64,000 nt of DNA from Poindextera sp963719975 (lineage in GTDB: Bacteria > Pseudomonadota > Alphaproteobacteria > Caulobacterales > Caulobacteraceae). Position 1 is the stretch's first letter; the number at the start of each line of letters is the position of its first letter. This document shows positions 1-8,443 of this stretch, piece after piece. The position numbers and the translations under genes were made by a program. The notes below the pieces were generated by a model. It had not been told where the DNA came from and did not search any database. It saw nothing but the letters and a program-made list of their open reading frames with translations. The stretch spans positions 1 to 64,000 of the forward strand of contig CAVRED010000001.1 of assembly GCA_963719975.1 (NCBI GenBank). The letters run 5' to 3'.

Positions 1-1200
1 GACCGCAACACGCTACTCTTTTGTCGGAGATGGAGCGTGGGCATGAAGCAGCGGCGTCGCATCTATTACTCGGCAGCCCAGCGGGCTGAGATCTGGGATC
101 GTTGGCAGGCTGGCGAGCCGATGAGTTCGATCGGCCGACGGTTTGACCGGGAGTCCTCGTCGGTCTTCTCGGTGATCTCGCCGACCGGCGGCATTCGTCC
201 GCCCGTGCGCCGGCGCTCGCGGGCGCTCAGTCTCGCTGAGCGAGAGGAGATATCCCGATGGCTCAGCGCGCATTGCTCGTTGCGTCGATCGCTCGCCAGT
301 TGGGACGATCTGCGTCGACAATCAGCCGCGAAGTCCTCCGCAATGGCGGGGCGGACCGCTATCGCGCGACGCGTTCCGATCAGGCCGCCTGGGATCGGGC
401 GCTGCGTCCCAAGCCCTGCAAGCTGGCTTGCCGTCCGTTCCTGGCCCGGACAGTATCCGACAAGCTGCGGCGGAAATGGTCGCCCGAGCAGATCGCCGGC
501 TGGCTCAAGCGCACATATCCCGGGGAGCCCCAAAACCAGGTGTCACACGAAACGATCTATCGCAGCCTGTTCATTCAGGCCCGAGGCGTGCTGAAAAAGG
601 AGCTTCTTGAGCACCTGAGGGCCAAGCGGACGATCCGCCGCTCCAGGCACGCCAGCCTGAAGCGAAACGGGCTCGGCCAGATCAAGGATGCCGTCTCCAT
701 CAGCGAGAGACCCGCATCCGTTGAAGATCGCGCTGTCCCCGGCCATTGGGAGGGCGATCTGATCGGCGGGGCCAAGAATAGCTATGTCGCAACACTTGTC
801 GAGCGCCACTCGCGCTACGTGATGTGATCAAGGTCGCCAACAAGGACACCGAAAGCGTCGTCTCGGCGCTGATCAAACAATCGCGCAAGCTGCCGGCGAA
901 CTCTACCGGTCGTTGACCTGGGACAGAGGCAAGGAGCTCGCCGATCATCAACGCCTGGCTCTGGCCACCGACGTCGAGGTCTACTTCTGTGATCCTCGAT
1001 CTCCGTGGCAGCGCGGCTCAAACGAAAACACCAACAGACTGCTGCGCCAGTATCTGCCGCATGGCACCGATCTGTCCTTGCACAGCCAGGCCAAGCTCAG
1101 TGCCATCGCAAGGCAGCTCAACGAGCGGCCCAGAAAGACCTTGCTCTATCAGACACCAGCGGAGAAGTTCGCCGAATGTGTTGCGGCGATCAGTTGAACC
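1..1200 (+). mobile_element. IS30-family insertion sequence, decayed
   Basis: The first 1.2 kb is filled by an IS30-type transposase and little else. I could not identify terminal inverted repeats; the left end may lie before base 1. The element sits at the edge of a repeat-rich accessory region. The family call rests on the transposase, not on ends or target duplication. Confidence 0.7.
37..1197 (+). pseudogene. IS30-family transposase, three frameshifts
   Basis: DDE transposase read in four pieces. The N-terminal HTH region (LSLAEREEISRWL) starts at GTG 37 or ATG 43. The frame then shifts near 285, within what should read SLRSIARQLGRS. The next piece carries the IS30 signature HWEGDLIGG with the first catalytic Asp, and ends RHSRYVM at a premature stop near 827. 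After two more shifts (near 826 and 893) the chain resumes as YRSLTWDRGKELADH, with the second Asp, then RGSNENTNRLLRQY, with the catalytic Glu, and ends at 1197. All three shifts fit loss of one base. The order of motifs is complete, so this is either a recently inactivated copy or an intact copy with sequencing deletions. Confidence 0.85.
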
Positions 1201-1320
1201 CACCGTCATTTCCGGACAGGGGGCGTGCTGGAAAGCGGCCGTTTACAACTCGGGTCGAAGACATGCCGTTCGCCGACGCCTAGGCTGACCCCAAGCGAAT
1301 ACAAACGGCGGGGGCCCCCA

Positions 1321-1972
1321 ATGACACTTTCCGATCTTGCGTCGCTCGGCAGCTTCGTCAGCGGCGCAGCGGTGCTGATTTCACTGGTGTTCCTTTACTT
1401 TCAGATCCGCCAGGTGAACGCTCAGGTGCGGCAGGCCGAGAGGAACCAGCGCGCGCTGCTCCAACAGGGGCGCGCCGGGCGCGCCGCGGACACCAATTTC
1501 GAGATGGCGAGATCGAACGGAGCTTCTGAGCCGGGTGGCGCACGGCGACAGCGCCGTCACCAGCGATGACTTCGGCCGGTTTCATTACATCACCCAAGCG
1601 ATCTTCTTCGGGTTTGAGGACACGTACTACCAACACCGCCAGGGCATGCTGGATCATGCGTCCTTTGAAAGCACGCTCGCGAGCATGCGGGCCTGGCTCG
1701 CGATGCCCGGATCGAGAGCCTGGTGGCGAACGGCGCGCGAATGGCGCGAGCCCGGATTTCGCGCGGTCGTGGACGTCCTGGTGGAAGCAGCGCCGCTTGG
1801 ACCACTCCCGAACACCTTCGTCGTGTGGAAAGAGGAACTCGCCCGGGAACAAGCGAGAGTTGCGGCGCACTCGTGGCGCGCGCAAAGAGCGTCTTATGAC
1901 CGCTGTTGGCGCATAGCGGCCATCCCAAGCGTCCGCTCTGCGCCCGTCGCCGATGACCGCTCTCGACCGTAG
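1321..1972 (+). CDS. Small membrane-anchored protein of unknown function, frameshifted, with repeat-derived tail
   Basis: Starts at ATG 1321. An N-terminal membrane segment (about residues 7-27, LGSFVSGAAVLISLVFLYF) is followed by a charged coiled-coil-like stretch rich in Gln and Arg. One +1 shift between about 1505 and 1530 joins it to the second half (ELLSRVAHGDSAVTSDDFGRF), which runs on as a soluble helical domain with DTYYQHRQGMLDHASFE. This resembles a widespread uncharacterised alphaproteobacterial family with one membrane helix plus a cytoplasmic domain. The last 30 or so residues (YDRCWRIAAIPSVRS) are translated from the dispersed repeat that begins near 1893, so the native C-terminus has been replaced or the stop is missing. 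Function unknown. Confidence 0.6.
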
Positions 1973-1985
1973 CCAGACGTCGGCC
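1893..1985. repeat. Dispersed palindromic repeat, copy 1
   Basis: Contains ATGACCGCTGTTGGCGCATA and, further on, GATGACCGCTCTCGACCGTA, the two characteristic half-elements of the repeat family of this window. It overlaps the 3' end of the preceding reading frame. Confidence 0.75.
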
Positions 1986-2086
1986 CTGCGAGACGACATC
2001 AGCGCTGTAGCCGCGCGAAAAACGATTGCGTCTGCAGCAAGCGGCCCCACATCCATGCGATCGGATGAAGAGCGCGGGTCAAATTC

Positions 2087-3151
2087 ATGCTGGAGGCCAA
2101 TGTCGAGAGTGGGTCCGGCGCGACCGAGCGCTCCGCTTTTCCGCTCGACTATTGGTATGCAGCGCTCGCTTCGCAACGGCTCGCGGACACGCCAGTCGCC
2201 GCCCGCGTGCTCGATTGGCGACTAGCCCTCTTCCGCGACGCCGACGGCCACCCTCACGCTGTGCAAGACCGTTGCGCGCATCGCGGCGTCGAGCTCCACC
2301 TCGGCGAGGTGAAGGAAGGCGGGCTCGCTTGCCGCTACCACGGCTGGCGCTACGCGGGGGACGGTCGCTGCGTCCACATTCCATCGCTCGTCGGTGGCCA
2401 GAAGATTGCCAAGGGCGCGGGAGTGCGCGGGTTCCCCTGCATGGAAGCCCACGCCTACATCTGGGTCTGGATGGGTGAGGGTCCGCCGGTCGGCGCGCCG
2501 GCTCCCGTCGGCGAGTTCGGCGACTTCAACTGGGTTCAAGGCTCGCTTGATCTCGACTGCGCCGCTCTGGCGGTGATCGAGAATAATCTCGACTGGTGCC
2601 ACCCTGTCTTCGCTCACCCATTCACGCATGGCCAATTCTTCGCCAACCAGGCGCTGGGCTTTCGCGAACAGGCTATTGAGATGCGGCGCACCGACCGCGG
2701 CCTTGCCGTCTTCGCGCCGCCGACGGCAGACGCCGCCGAGCCGATTCCGGCGACGGCAATGACTGCGCTGATCTTCGAGCTTCCTGATCGCGTGACGGTG
2801 GCGTTCAACGTCGGCCCTCAGGGCCCGATGCGGATCGTTATGCACATGGTGCCCACGGGAGCTGCGACCTGTCGGCAGGAGTGGATGGTTTCCACCGGTC
2901 CTGCCGGCGACAGGGCAGAGCCGCTCGTCGCCTGGGCCGACGCGGTCAACCCAATCTTCGAACAAGATCGTCAGGTGCTGGAGTCGCTTCAGCTCGCCAT
3001 CGAGCGAGAGGGCCGAAGCTTCGAGCGCAGCGTTCCAGCAGACGGGCCCACGCTGCTCGCGCGCCGCATCTATGCGCTGGCCTGCAAGGGTGGCTGGAAG
3101 GCGGGCCACATCAGCGCCACCCAACGCCGGATCATCAACGTTCGGACTTGA
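2087..3151 (+). CDS. Rieske [2Fe-2S] aromatic ring-hydroxylating oxygenase, alpha subunit
   Basis: 354 aa, intact. The N-terminal Rieske domain has Cys63-x-His65 (CAHRG) and Cys82-x-x-His85 (CRYHGW) as cluster ligands. The C-terminal catalytic domain carries ENNLDWCHPVFAH (residues 165-177), the bridging Asp and iron-binding His region of mononuclear-iron oxygenases. Size and layout match vanillate O-demethylase/PobA-type single-component alpha subunits, which hydroxylate or O-dealkylate aromatic acids with electrons from a separate reductase. No reductase or ferredoxin gene is next to it, so electrons must come from elsewhere. Substrate cannot be told from sequence. The gene stands alone between two repeat copies. 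Confidence 0.88.
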   Translation: MLEANVESGSGATERSAFPLDYWYAALASQRLADTPVAARVLDWRLALFRDADGHPHAVQDRCAHRGVELHLGEVKEGGLACRYHGWRYAGDGRCVHIPSLVGGQKIAKGAGVRGFPCMEAHAYIWVWMGEGPPVGAPAPVGEFGDFNWVQGSLDLDCAALAVIENNLDWCHPVFAHPFTHGQFFANQALGFREQAIEMRRTDRGLAVFAPPTADAAEPIPATAMTALIFELPDRVTVAFNVGPQGPMRIVMHMVPTGAATCRQEWMVSTGPAGDRAEPLVAWADAVNPIFEQDRQVLESLQLAIEREGRSFERSVPADGPTLLARRIYALACKGGWKAGHISATQRRIINVRT

Positions 3152-3206
3152 GAACGCCTTCAATTTGCCTCCGGCGCCGGGCTGTCGTCCGCTTTCCGTC
3201 GACACC

Positions 3207-3270
3207 TAATGTCTGCTGCTCTCGGGGACCGGGCTCATGACCGCTATTGGCGCACAGCAGACATCCGGAA
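3207..3270. repeat. Dispersed palindromic repeat, copy 2
   Basis: Carries AATGTCTGCTGCTCTCGGGG and TCATGACCGCTATTGGCGCA followed by CAGCAGACATCC. The outer arms (tgtctgctg / cagcagaca) are complementary, so the copy can fold. It lies in the 318-base gap between 3152 and 3469, where I see no other gene. Frames through it encode DRYWRTADI, a repeat-derived peptide. Confidence 0.75.
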
Positions 3271-3469
3271 GGTCGGCTTCGCGGCGGGAACAACGTCCGC
3301 TACAACCCAAGGCGGACTCAAGGCCGGCGTGTTCGAGGGCTTTAGCGTCAGGAGGAGACGACTGCGATCTGCGGGCATCGAGGAGGCGCTCGAGCGTGAG
3401 CCCGACGCTGCCTTGCTAGCGCCACACAATCATCCGATCAGCGGTCGAGCGGCGCCAGAGAGGGCTCCT

Positions 3470-3697
3470 ATGAAGTCATCCATCATTTCAGTGGCCGTCG
3501 CGTTTTCATTGGTGGCGAGCGCGGCCGATGCTGGTTGCATTACTGGCGCTGCAGTCGGTGCGGTCGCGGGCCACTTTGCGCACCACCATGCCCTTGCCGG
3601 CGCCGCAGTCGGTTGCGTGGTCGGCCACGAGTTGGCTGTCCACAAACGAGAGCAGCTTCAGGCCCAGCGCCGCGAAGCGCACGAGCACGCCCACTAG
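3470..3697 (+). CDS. Small exported glycine-zipper-like, His-rich protein
   Basis: 75 aa from ATG 3470, chosen because a classical signal peptide follows directly (MKSSIISVAVAFSLVASAADA, split here as a 21-residue leader) and purines precede it (gagaggg). The mature part has GAAVGAVAGHFAHHHALAGAAVGCVVGH, a Gly/Ala-x3 pattern like the glycine-zipper motif of outer-membrane lipoproteins, with a His cluster, and a charged tail (KREQLQAQRREAHEHAH). It probably associates with the envelope. No specific role can be assigned. Confidence 0.7.
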   Translation: MKSSIISVAVAFSLVASAADAGCITGAAVGAVAGHFAHHHALAGAAVGCVVGHELAVHKREQLQAQRREAHEHAH

Positions 3698-3810
3698 CTA
3701 CGACTAGCTCGTCGTCGGGGTGGGGTGATGTTCCCGCTCCTCAGAACTGACGTCACTCTCGAGTGCGGCGTCCGGACTCGGTGATCACTTATCGAAGTGA
3801 CGGGTCAGAT

Positions 3811-4224
3811 TCACGCACTTCGCTCGCCGGCCTTGAGCAGGTCGCGGATCTCGGTCAGCAGCGCCTCGGTCGGTGTCGGCCCCGGCGGCGGCGCCTCGGC
3901 AGCGGCCCCCTGGCGTTTGATGCTGTTGATCGCCTTCACCATGAGGAAGATGACGAGGGCCACAATGACGAAGTCGATCACCGCGTTGATGAAGACGCCA
4001 TAGCCGATTGCGACCTCCGCGGCCTTCGTCGCCGGATCGGCCTGCTTGAGCACCAGCTTGAGGGCTGCGAAATCGACGCCGCCAGTGATGAGCCCGATCG
4101 GCGGCATGATCACCTGGTCGACCAAACTCTTCACGATCGCGCCGAATGCGCCGCCAATGATGACGCCGACCGCCAGGTCGACGACGTTGCCGCGCGCGAT
4201 GAACTCGCGGAATTCCTTCAGCAC
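3811..4224 (-). CDS. mscL: Large-conductance mechanosensitive channel MscL
   Basis: Pentameric inner-membrane channel that opens under hypo-osmotic shock. The first half reads LKEFREFIARGNVVDLAVGVIIGGAFG, the conserved MscL N-terminal helix and TM1. TM2 (VFINAVIDFVIVALVIFLMV) follows, then a cytoplasmic helix (EALLTEIRDLLKAG). I prefer the GTG at 4224: AGGAGG sits 8 bases upstream, and the product is 137 aa, the normal family size. A longer in-frame ATG at 4284 would add an unsupported 20-residue leader. It is read opposite to its neighbours and is intact. Confidence 0.95.
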   Translation of the reverse strand: MLKEFREFIARGNVVDLAVGVIIGGAFGAIVKSLVDQVIMPPIGLITGGVDFAALKLVLKQADPATKAAEVAIGYGVFINAVIDFVIVALVIFLMVKAINSIKRQGAAAEAPPPGPTPTEALLTEIRDLLKAGERSA

Positions 4225-4423
4225 GACGCTCACCTCCTGCGCGGCGCGGACGGGCCGCTGGACGCACTCTAACGACATCGCCATGTGCCGCGCAGGAAGC
4301 CGAGCCAGACCCGGACATTCGGAAGTCGCGGCAAACGCGAGCAGGGTTTAGGTTGCTCTGACGCAGTGATAGCGTCAATGCAGCCAGGCCAGACGGCCTT
4401 GGCAGGAACGATCGGGGAGGGAA

Positions 4424-4699
4424 ATGATACATTTTATAGTGTGGATCGTTGTCTCCGGGTTTGCCGGCTTCGTGGCCAGCAAGATCATCAACAAGAGCGG
4501 TTCAGGTCTCTTCCTGGATATCTTGCTCGGCATTGTCGGCGGCTTCGTCGGCGGGTTCATCGTCAACCACATACCCGTGCTTAGCGGCCTTGGCGGCGCC
4601 GGCGGCATGGGTGGCTTTGTCGTGGAAGTTATTGTCGCGATCGCCGGCGCCATGCTGGTTATCTTCCTCTACGACATGATTTTCCGCCGGAAGACCTGA
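4424..4699 (+). CDS. GlsB/YeaQ/YmgE-family stress-response membrane protein
   Basis: 91 aa, three predicted membrane segments (FIVWIVVSGFAGFVASKII, FLDILLGIVGGFVGGFIVNHI and VVEVIVAIAGAMLVIFLYDMI). The Gly-rich ILLGIVGGFVGG is typical of the transglycosylase-associated/GlsB family of small inner-membrane proteins, often induced by general or acid stress. A strong ribosome site (ggggaggg) precedes ATG 4424. It is followed by other small stress-type genes on the same strand, but gaps of over 100 bases argue against one tight operon. Confidence 0.85.
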   Translation: MIHFIVWIVVSGFAGFVASKIINKSGSGLFLDILLGIVGGFVGGFIVNHIPVLSGLGGAGGMGGFVVEVIVAIAGAMLVIFLYDMIFRRKT

Positions 4700-4835
4700 C
4701 AGCGCATGCTCGACGGTGGGCGCCGAGCGTCTGCACTTGGGCTGCTCGCCGTCGTACGCTTCCAGACCCGGCGCGGGCGCCGTAGCGTCACAATCGGTTT
4801 CTAAGCTGAACGCCCCAGCACAGGAGGCCAAAACC

Positions 4836-5123
4836 ATGGGGCTGTTGGACGGACTTAGCAGCTTGGCCGGCGGCGACAACGCCGGTGGATTGGGCGCGAT
4901 GATGGAGCACCTCGCGGCCAACGGGCTCGCCGATCATGTCGCCTCGTGGACTGGGGATGGTCAGAATCTCCCGGTCAGCGCGGACCAACTTCGAGACGCT
5001 CTGGGGAGCGATAAGGTTCAGCAGATGGCCAGCGCAGCCGGGCAACCGGCGGAGGACTTCCTGCAACAGCTGTCAAACCATCTCTCCAACAACGGTGCGG
5101 CGGCCCCAGCATCGAACTCGTAA
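4836..5123 (+). CDS. YidB-like DUF937 protein
   Basis: 95 aa from ATG 4836 with aggagg upstream. MGLLDGLSSLAGGDNAGGLG is followed by LADHVASWTGDGQNLPVSADQL and KVQQMASAAGQPAEDFLQQLSNHL, the DUF937/YidB pattern: a Gly-rich N-terminus, a helix-turn helical core and a Ser/Asn-rich tail. The family is soluble and of unknown biochemical function. The short length equals that of single-domain members. Confidence 0.8.
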   Translation: MGLLDGLSSLAGGDNAGGLGAMMEHLAANGLADHVASWTGDGQNLPVSADQLRDALGSDKVQQMASAAGQPAEDFLQQLSNHLSNNGAAAPASNS

Positions 5124-5198
5124 CACCGCCGCCCCTTCACACCACGTCGCATCGAGCCCAGGGTACAAGCTACCCAAAATGGGGAGGAGGAACCCACC

Positions 5199-5432
5199 AT
5201 GAAGCGTGCCTTATTGCTCGCGGTCATCCTGGCGCTGGGCGCAGGCGTGGCCGACGCCAAGCAGTGCAAGGACCCGAAAACCGGGAAGTTCGTGAAGTGT
5301 CCGCCTGCGGCGGCAGCGGCTACAACCCCAACCAGCTCGTCGTCGTCATCGAGCCACCCTCCGCACTGCGTGAAGGGCGTTCCCTGCGGCAACACTTGCA
5401 TCGCCAAGGGCAAGGTCTGCCACAAGGGCTAG
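5199..5432 (+). CDS. Small exported Cys-rich protein with PCGNTCI motif
   Basis: 77 aa. Signal peptide MKRALLLAVILALGAGVADA, cleaved before KQC. The mature peptide has KQCKDPKTGKFVKCPP, an Ala/Thr/Ser linker with seven consecutive Ser, then HCVKGVPCGNTCIAKGKVCHKG. Six cysteines in all, an even number that fits disulphide bonding in the periplasm. The CxxGxPCGNTCI element recurs in small exported proteins of many proteobacteria, but I know of no defined function. The ribosome site ggaggagg is strong, so translation is likely efficient. Confidence 0.7.
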   Translation: MKRALLLAVILALGAGVADAKQCKDPKTGKFVKCPPAAAAATTPTSSSSSSSHPPHCVKGVPCGNTCIAKGKVCHKG

Positions 5433-5526
5433 GGTGCTAGCCGCCAGGCCTTGTACTCGCCTGCCAGCTCGGCGGTACGGAGCCATGATCCCGGCGTGAA
5501 GCCCAATCGGCTCGAACGCACGCGCT

Positions 5527-5584
5527 TCTTATGTCTGCTAAGCGCCAATAGCGGTCATTAGCTGGATGCCCGAAAGCGGACGCT
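5527..5584. repeat. Dispersed palindromic repeat, copy 3
   Basis: TTATGTCTGCTAAGCGCCAA then TAGCGGTCATTAG and CCGAAAGCGGACGC. It occupies part of the 303-base gap 5433-5735; the rest of that gap holds the conserved leader block upstream of the TIR gene. Confidence 0.75.
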
Positions 5585-5645
5585 CCCAGAGTCCGCAAAG
5601 GAGGGTTAGCAGACGTTGGCGCGAACCCCCGGACGACGTCCCACG

Positions 5646-5688
5646 GCCACCTTTCCCTTGCCCCGAGCTTCATAGCCTAGCTAGGGTC
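5646..5688 (+). promoter_or_regulatory. Conserved 43-base block upstream of TIR gene 1 (candidate promoter)
   Basis: Begins GCCACCTTTCCCTTGCCCC and ends GCCTAGCTAGGGTC. The same block, identical except in a central 10-base stretch, recurs at 8369-8411 in front of the second TIR gene. TTGCCCC and GCTAGGGTC are 15 bases apart and loosely resemble the -35 and -10 parts of Caulobacter-type housekeeping promoters, so a shared promoter is the simplest reading. It ends 47 bases before the ATG. Confidence 0.55.
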
Positions 5689-5735
5689 TGGGCACAGGAG
5701 GACGATGGGCCACGCGGTCCATCGGGAGAAGGGTC

Positions 5736-7368
5736 ATGGCGGAACGTCCTGAGCCGAGCTACGTCGGCGGCCAGCCATTCTTCTTCGTCAGCTACGGCCA
5801 CGCCGACAGCGACCTGGTCTATGCCGAGATGCGCTGGCTACAGGAGGCCGGCTTCAATCTTTGGTACGACGAAGGCATCCACGTCGGCAGCGTCTGGCGC
5901 CAGGCGATCGCAGACGCGCTATCTGGCGCGGCCGGGATGCTGTTCGTCGCCACCAAGTCGTCAGTAGAATCCGACCATTGCCTGAAAGAGCTGAGCTTCG
6001 TCCTCGACGAGGGGAAGCCGGTGTTCGTCGTCCAACTCGACGACACCAAGCTGCCGGGTCTGCTGCGCCTGTCGCTCGCTGACCGGCAGATGCTCAATCG
6101 GGCCGAGTTCGACGAGACGACCTACCGCAACCGGCTGATCCAGGCGCTGAGCACCGTCGCAAAACCGGCGCCGCGTGCGCCGGGCGAGGCGGACAAGTCA
6201 CAGCGGATCGTCACCACCGTCCCGTCGATCGGTCTGCAAATCCTCGCCGCCGGCGATGAAGGCAAGACGGCGTTCTGGGGTGAGAGCCTGATCGACAATC
6301 TGGCGACGCTGCTCGGGTATCGCTCGTTCGGGATCACCACCACGCACGACGCCACAAAGGATCTGGCCGCGCTGGGCCGCGCCCTGGACGTCAGCTACGT
6401 CGTCTCTGGCAATGTCCACCACGCGGACGACCGCTATCGGGTCAATCTGAAGCTGACCAGGGGCGGCTCGGGCGCGCAAGTCTGGGGCGCGCGCTACGAC
6501 GAGCAGGGTAACTCGCTCGACGCGGCCGACGCCATCGCCCGAGTCGCCGCCATCGATATCTCCGCCGCGATCATGGGTGAGGAGCAGAAGCGGGTCCGCG
6601 ACATTGACATCGAACGGCTCGACGCGTGGGGGCTGCGCGTCCGCGCCTCCACGATGACACATGAACACCGTCGGCGAACGCGATGAGATCATCGCGTTGT
6701 TGCGCCAGGCCGTCGAGCGAGACCCCAACTACGCCGGGGCGCACGCCTTCCTCGCCTATTTTCTTTGCATGTCAGTTACGACCATGTTCAGCCGGAAGCC
6801 CGATGAGGACATCGCGGAAGCCCTGCGGCATGTCGATCGGGCGCTGTCGCTTGACCGTGGCAATCCGATGGTGACGCAAGCGGCGGCGTACGCGCACCGA
6901 CTGTTCGGCGACGAGGCCCTGGCGCTGGACCTCGCCGAACGCGCCACCGCCATGGTTGGTATGGACTCGATGTTCGGCCAGCGGGGCGGCACTGGGCTTT
7001 TTGCCAGTCTGATCCAGGCGGGTCGTGCGGAGGAAGCCATCGAGTTGATGCTGGCGACACGGCCCAAGCCGGAGCGACCGCTCTGCTGGGCCTACGCCGC
7101 GCTGGGAAACTGGCCGGAGGCGCTGACCTGGGCCCAGCGCCTAACAACCACCAACCCGAACGACTACCTCGCCTGGACCTATGTCGCAAACGCCATGGCC
7201 ATGAACGACCGGCTCGACGAGGCCAAGCAGATCATGCGGAAGGTCATGGCGATGGTGCCTACGTTAACGCTCGCCTACTACGAAAAGGGCATGCGTATCG
7301 CCTGGCGCAATCGGGAGAAGATCGTGGACTCCCAACTGGCTGGTTTGCGCCGGCTCGAGATGACCTAG
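5736..7368 (+). CDS. TIR domain-TolB-like-TPR protein 1, one frameshift
   Basis: TIR domain at residues about 14-130: FFFVSYGHADSDLVYAEMRW, then FNLWYDEGI, and HCLKEL with Glu85 where TIR NADases keep the catalytic glutamate. From about 160 to 270 comes a TolB-N-like domain of the kind found with class III cyclases (RALDVSYVVSGNVHHADDRYRVNLKL). The C-terminal part has several TPR units (ALRHVDRALSLDRGNPMV, ALGNWPEALTWAQRL). A +1 shift near 6655 separates the first 300 residues from the TPR part; joined they give about 540 aa. Same architecture and same leader block as the gene at 8444. Cytoplasmic; possible NAD-cleaving or protein-scaffolding role, unproven. Confidence 0.8.
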
Positions 7369-7405
7369 GGGACGAGCCTGGACGACTGTCCGGCGAGCGA
7401 CTGGA

Positions 7406-7459
7406 TGGCCGCTTAGGGTCGAAAGCGGTCCTTAGTGCCCAGCCCGAAAGCGGACGTGC
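7406..7459. repeat. Dispersed palindromic repeat, copy 4
   Basis: GGCCGCTTAGGGTCGAAAGC then AGCCCGAAAGCGGACG. Lies between the TIR gene and the kinase gene that follows, so the two are probably not cotranscribed without interruption. Confidence 0.75.
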
Positions 7460-7489
7460 TACGGCCCGACCACGGGCAGAGGACGGGCG

Positions 7490-8320
7490 ATGCGGGGATC
7501 CCTCGGGGAGAAGATCGGCGAAGGGGCAATGGCGGACATCCACGCCTGGGCGCCCGGTCAGGTCTTGAAGCTGTTCAAGGCCGCCATCCCTCGGTGGCTC
7601 GGCGAGCACGAGGCGCGGATGACCCGCGCCGTCTTCGCCGCTGGCGGCCCGGCGCCTGAAGTGTTGGGCGAGGTGACCCTGGAGGACCGCTTCGGCATCG
7701 TGCTGCCGCGCCTGGATGGACCGACTCTGCTGCAACTCTTGCTGACCGGCGCCATAACGCCCGTGGAGGCGCGGCGCGATCCTCGCGACCCTCTGTATGT
7801 CCGTTCACCAGACACCGCCGCCGCCGGACGTGCTGCCCCTGCGCGATCAAATGGACGGCGCGTTGCGGTCGTCCGGCGGCACACTTCCGACGCACATCGC
7901 CACAGGTATCCTTCCGCTGATCGAGCGCCTCCCGCCGGCGGACGGGCTGTCCCATTGCGACCTTCACCCCGCCAACGTGATCATGACGGCGGAGGGGCCG
8001 AAACTCATCGACTGGTTCGCCGCAAAGCGCGGGGCGCCGGCCTCGAGCTTGCGACCTGCCACATCATCCTCTCCGACCTCGTCCCGCAGAGCTTCGGCGA
8101 TCCAAAGCGGCAGCGCGCGCTTAATGCGGCCATGCAGTCCGAGTACGCGCGGCAGGCCGGTGTGTCCGCCGCGGCGCTGACGTCGGCGATGGCGCCCTAC
8201 CTGCCCGTCATGCGCGTCTTCGTCCTCATCGCAGGGTTGGTCAGGCGCCCTGCCACGCGGAGGCGGCTGCTCCAGAGCGTCGAGGCGGATCTGCGCGCCG
8301 AGTACGATCGTCCGGAATGA
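7490..8320 (+). CDS. APH/choline-kinase-fold phosphotransferase, two frameshifts
   Basis: Starts at ATG 7490 (MRGSLGEKIGEGAMADIHAW), where GEKIGEGAMADIH matches the glycine-rich nucleotide loop and QVLKLF the ATP-binding Lys strand. After a +1 shift near 7775 the middle reads ILATLCMSVHQTPPPPDVLPL and reaches the catalytic HCDLHPANVIM and the metal-binding LIDW near 8010. A compensating shift near 8035 returns to the first frame for the C-terminal helices (ELATCHIILSDLVPQSFGDP). The pattern is the aminoglycoside phosphotransferase/choline kinase superfamily; the substrate is unknown. Neighbourhood (TIR protein upstream) is repeated at 8444-11419. Confidence 0.75.
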   Translation: MRGSLGEKIGEGAMADIHAWAPGQVLKLFKAAIPRWLGEHEARMTRAVFAAGGPAPEVLGEVTLEDRFGIVLPRLDGPTLLQLLLTGAITPVEARRDPRDPLYVRSPDTAAAGRAAPARSNGRRVAVVRRHTSDAHRHRYPSADRAPPAGGRAVPLRPSPRQRDHDGGGAETHRLVRRKARGAGLELATCHIILSDLVPQSFGDPKRQRALNAAMQSEYARQAGVSAAALTSAMAPYLPVMRVFVLIAGLVRRPATRRRLLQSVEADLRAEYDRPE

Positions 8321-8368
8321 GTCGAAGCGGACTCTGCGTCCACGCCGGCGTCGGCGACCAACCGCGCT

Positions 8369-8411
8369 GCCACCTTTCCCTTGCCCCTGCCTTCACCGCC
8401 TAGCTAGGGTC
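8369..8411 (+). promoter_or_regulatory. Conserved 43-base block upstream of TIR gene 2 (candidate promoter)
   Basis: Second copy of the block at 5646-5688: the same 19-base start and 14-base end, differing only in the central 10 bases. It ends 32 bases before ATG 8444. A short stretch just upstream (GAGTCGAAGCGGACTC, near 8319) is a remnant of the dispersed repeat. Confidence 0.55.
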
Positions 8412-8443
8412 GCGCCCGCCGCCAGGGGGCGGCTTGCAGGCCC

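Noticed and set aside
3209..3469. Extended start for the small exported protein at 3470
   Set aside because: The extension is repeat translation (AHDRYWRTADI); the signal peptide begins exactly at ATG 3470.
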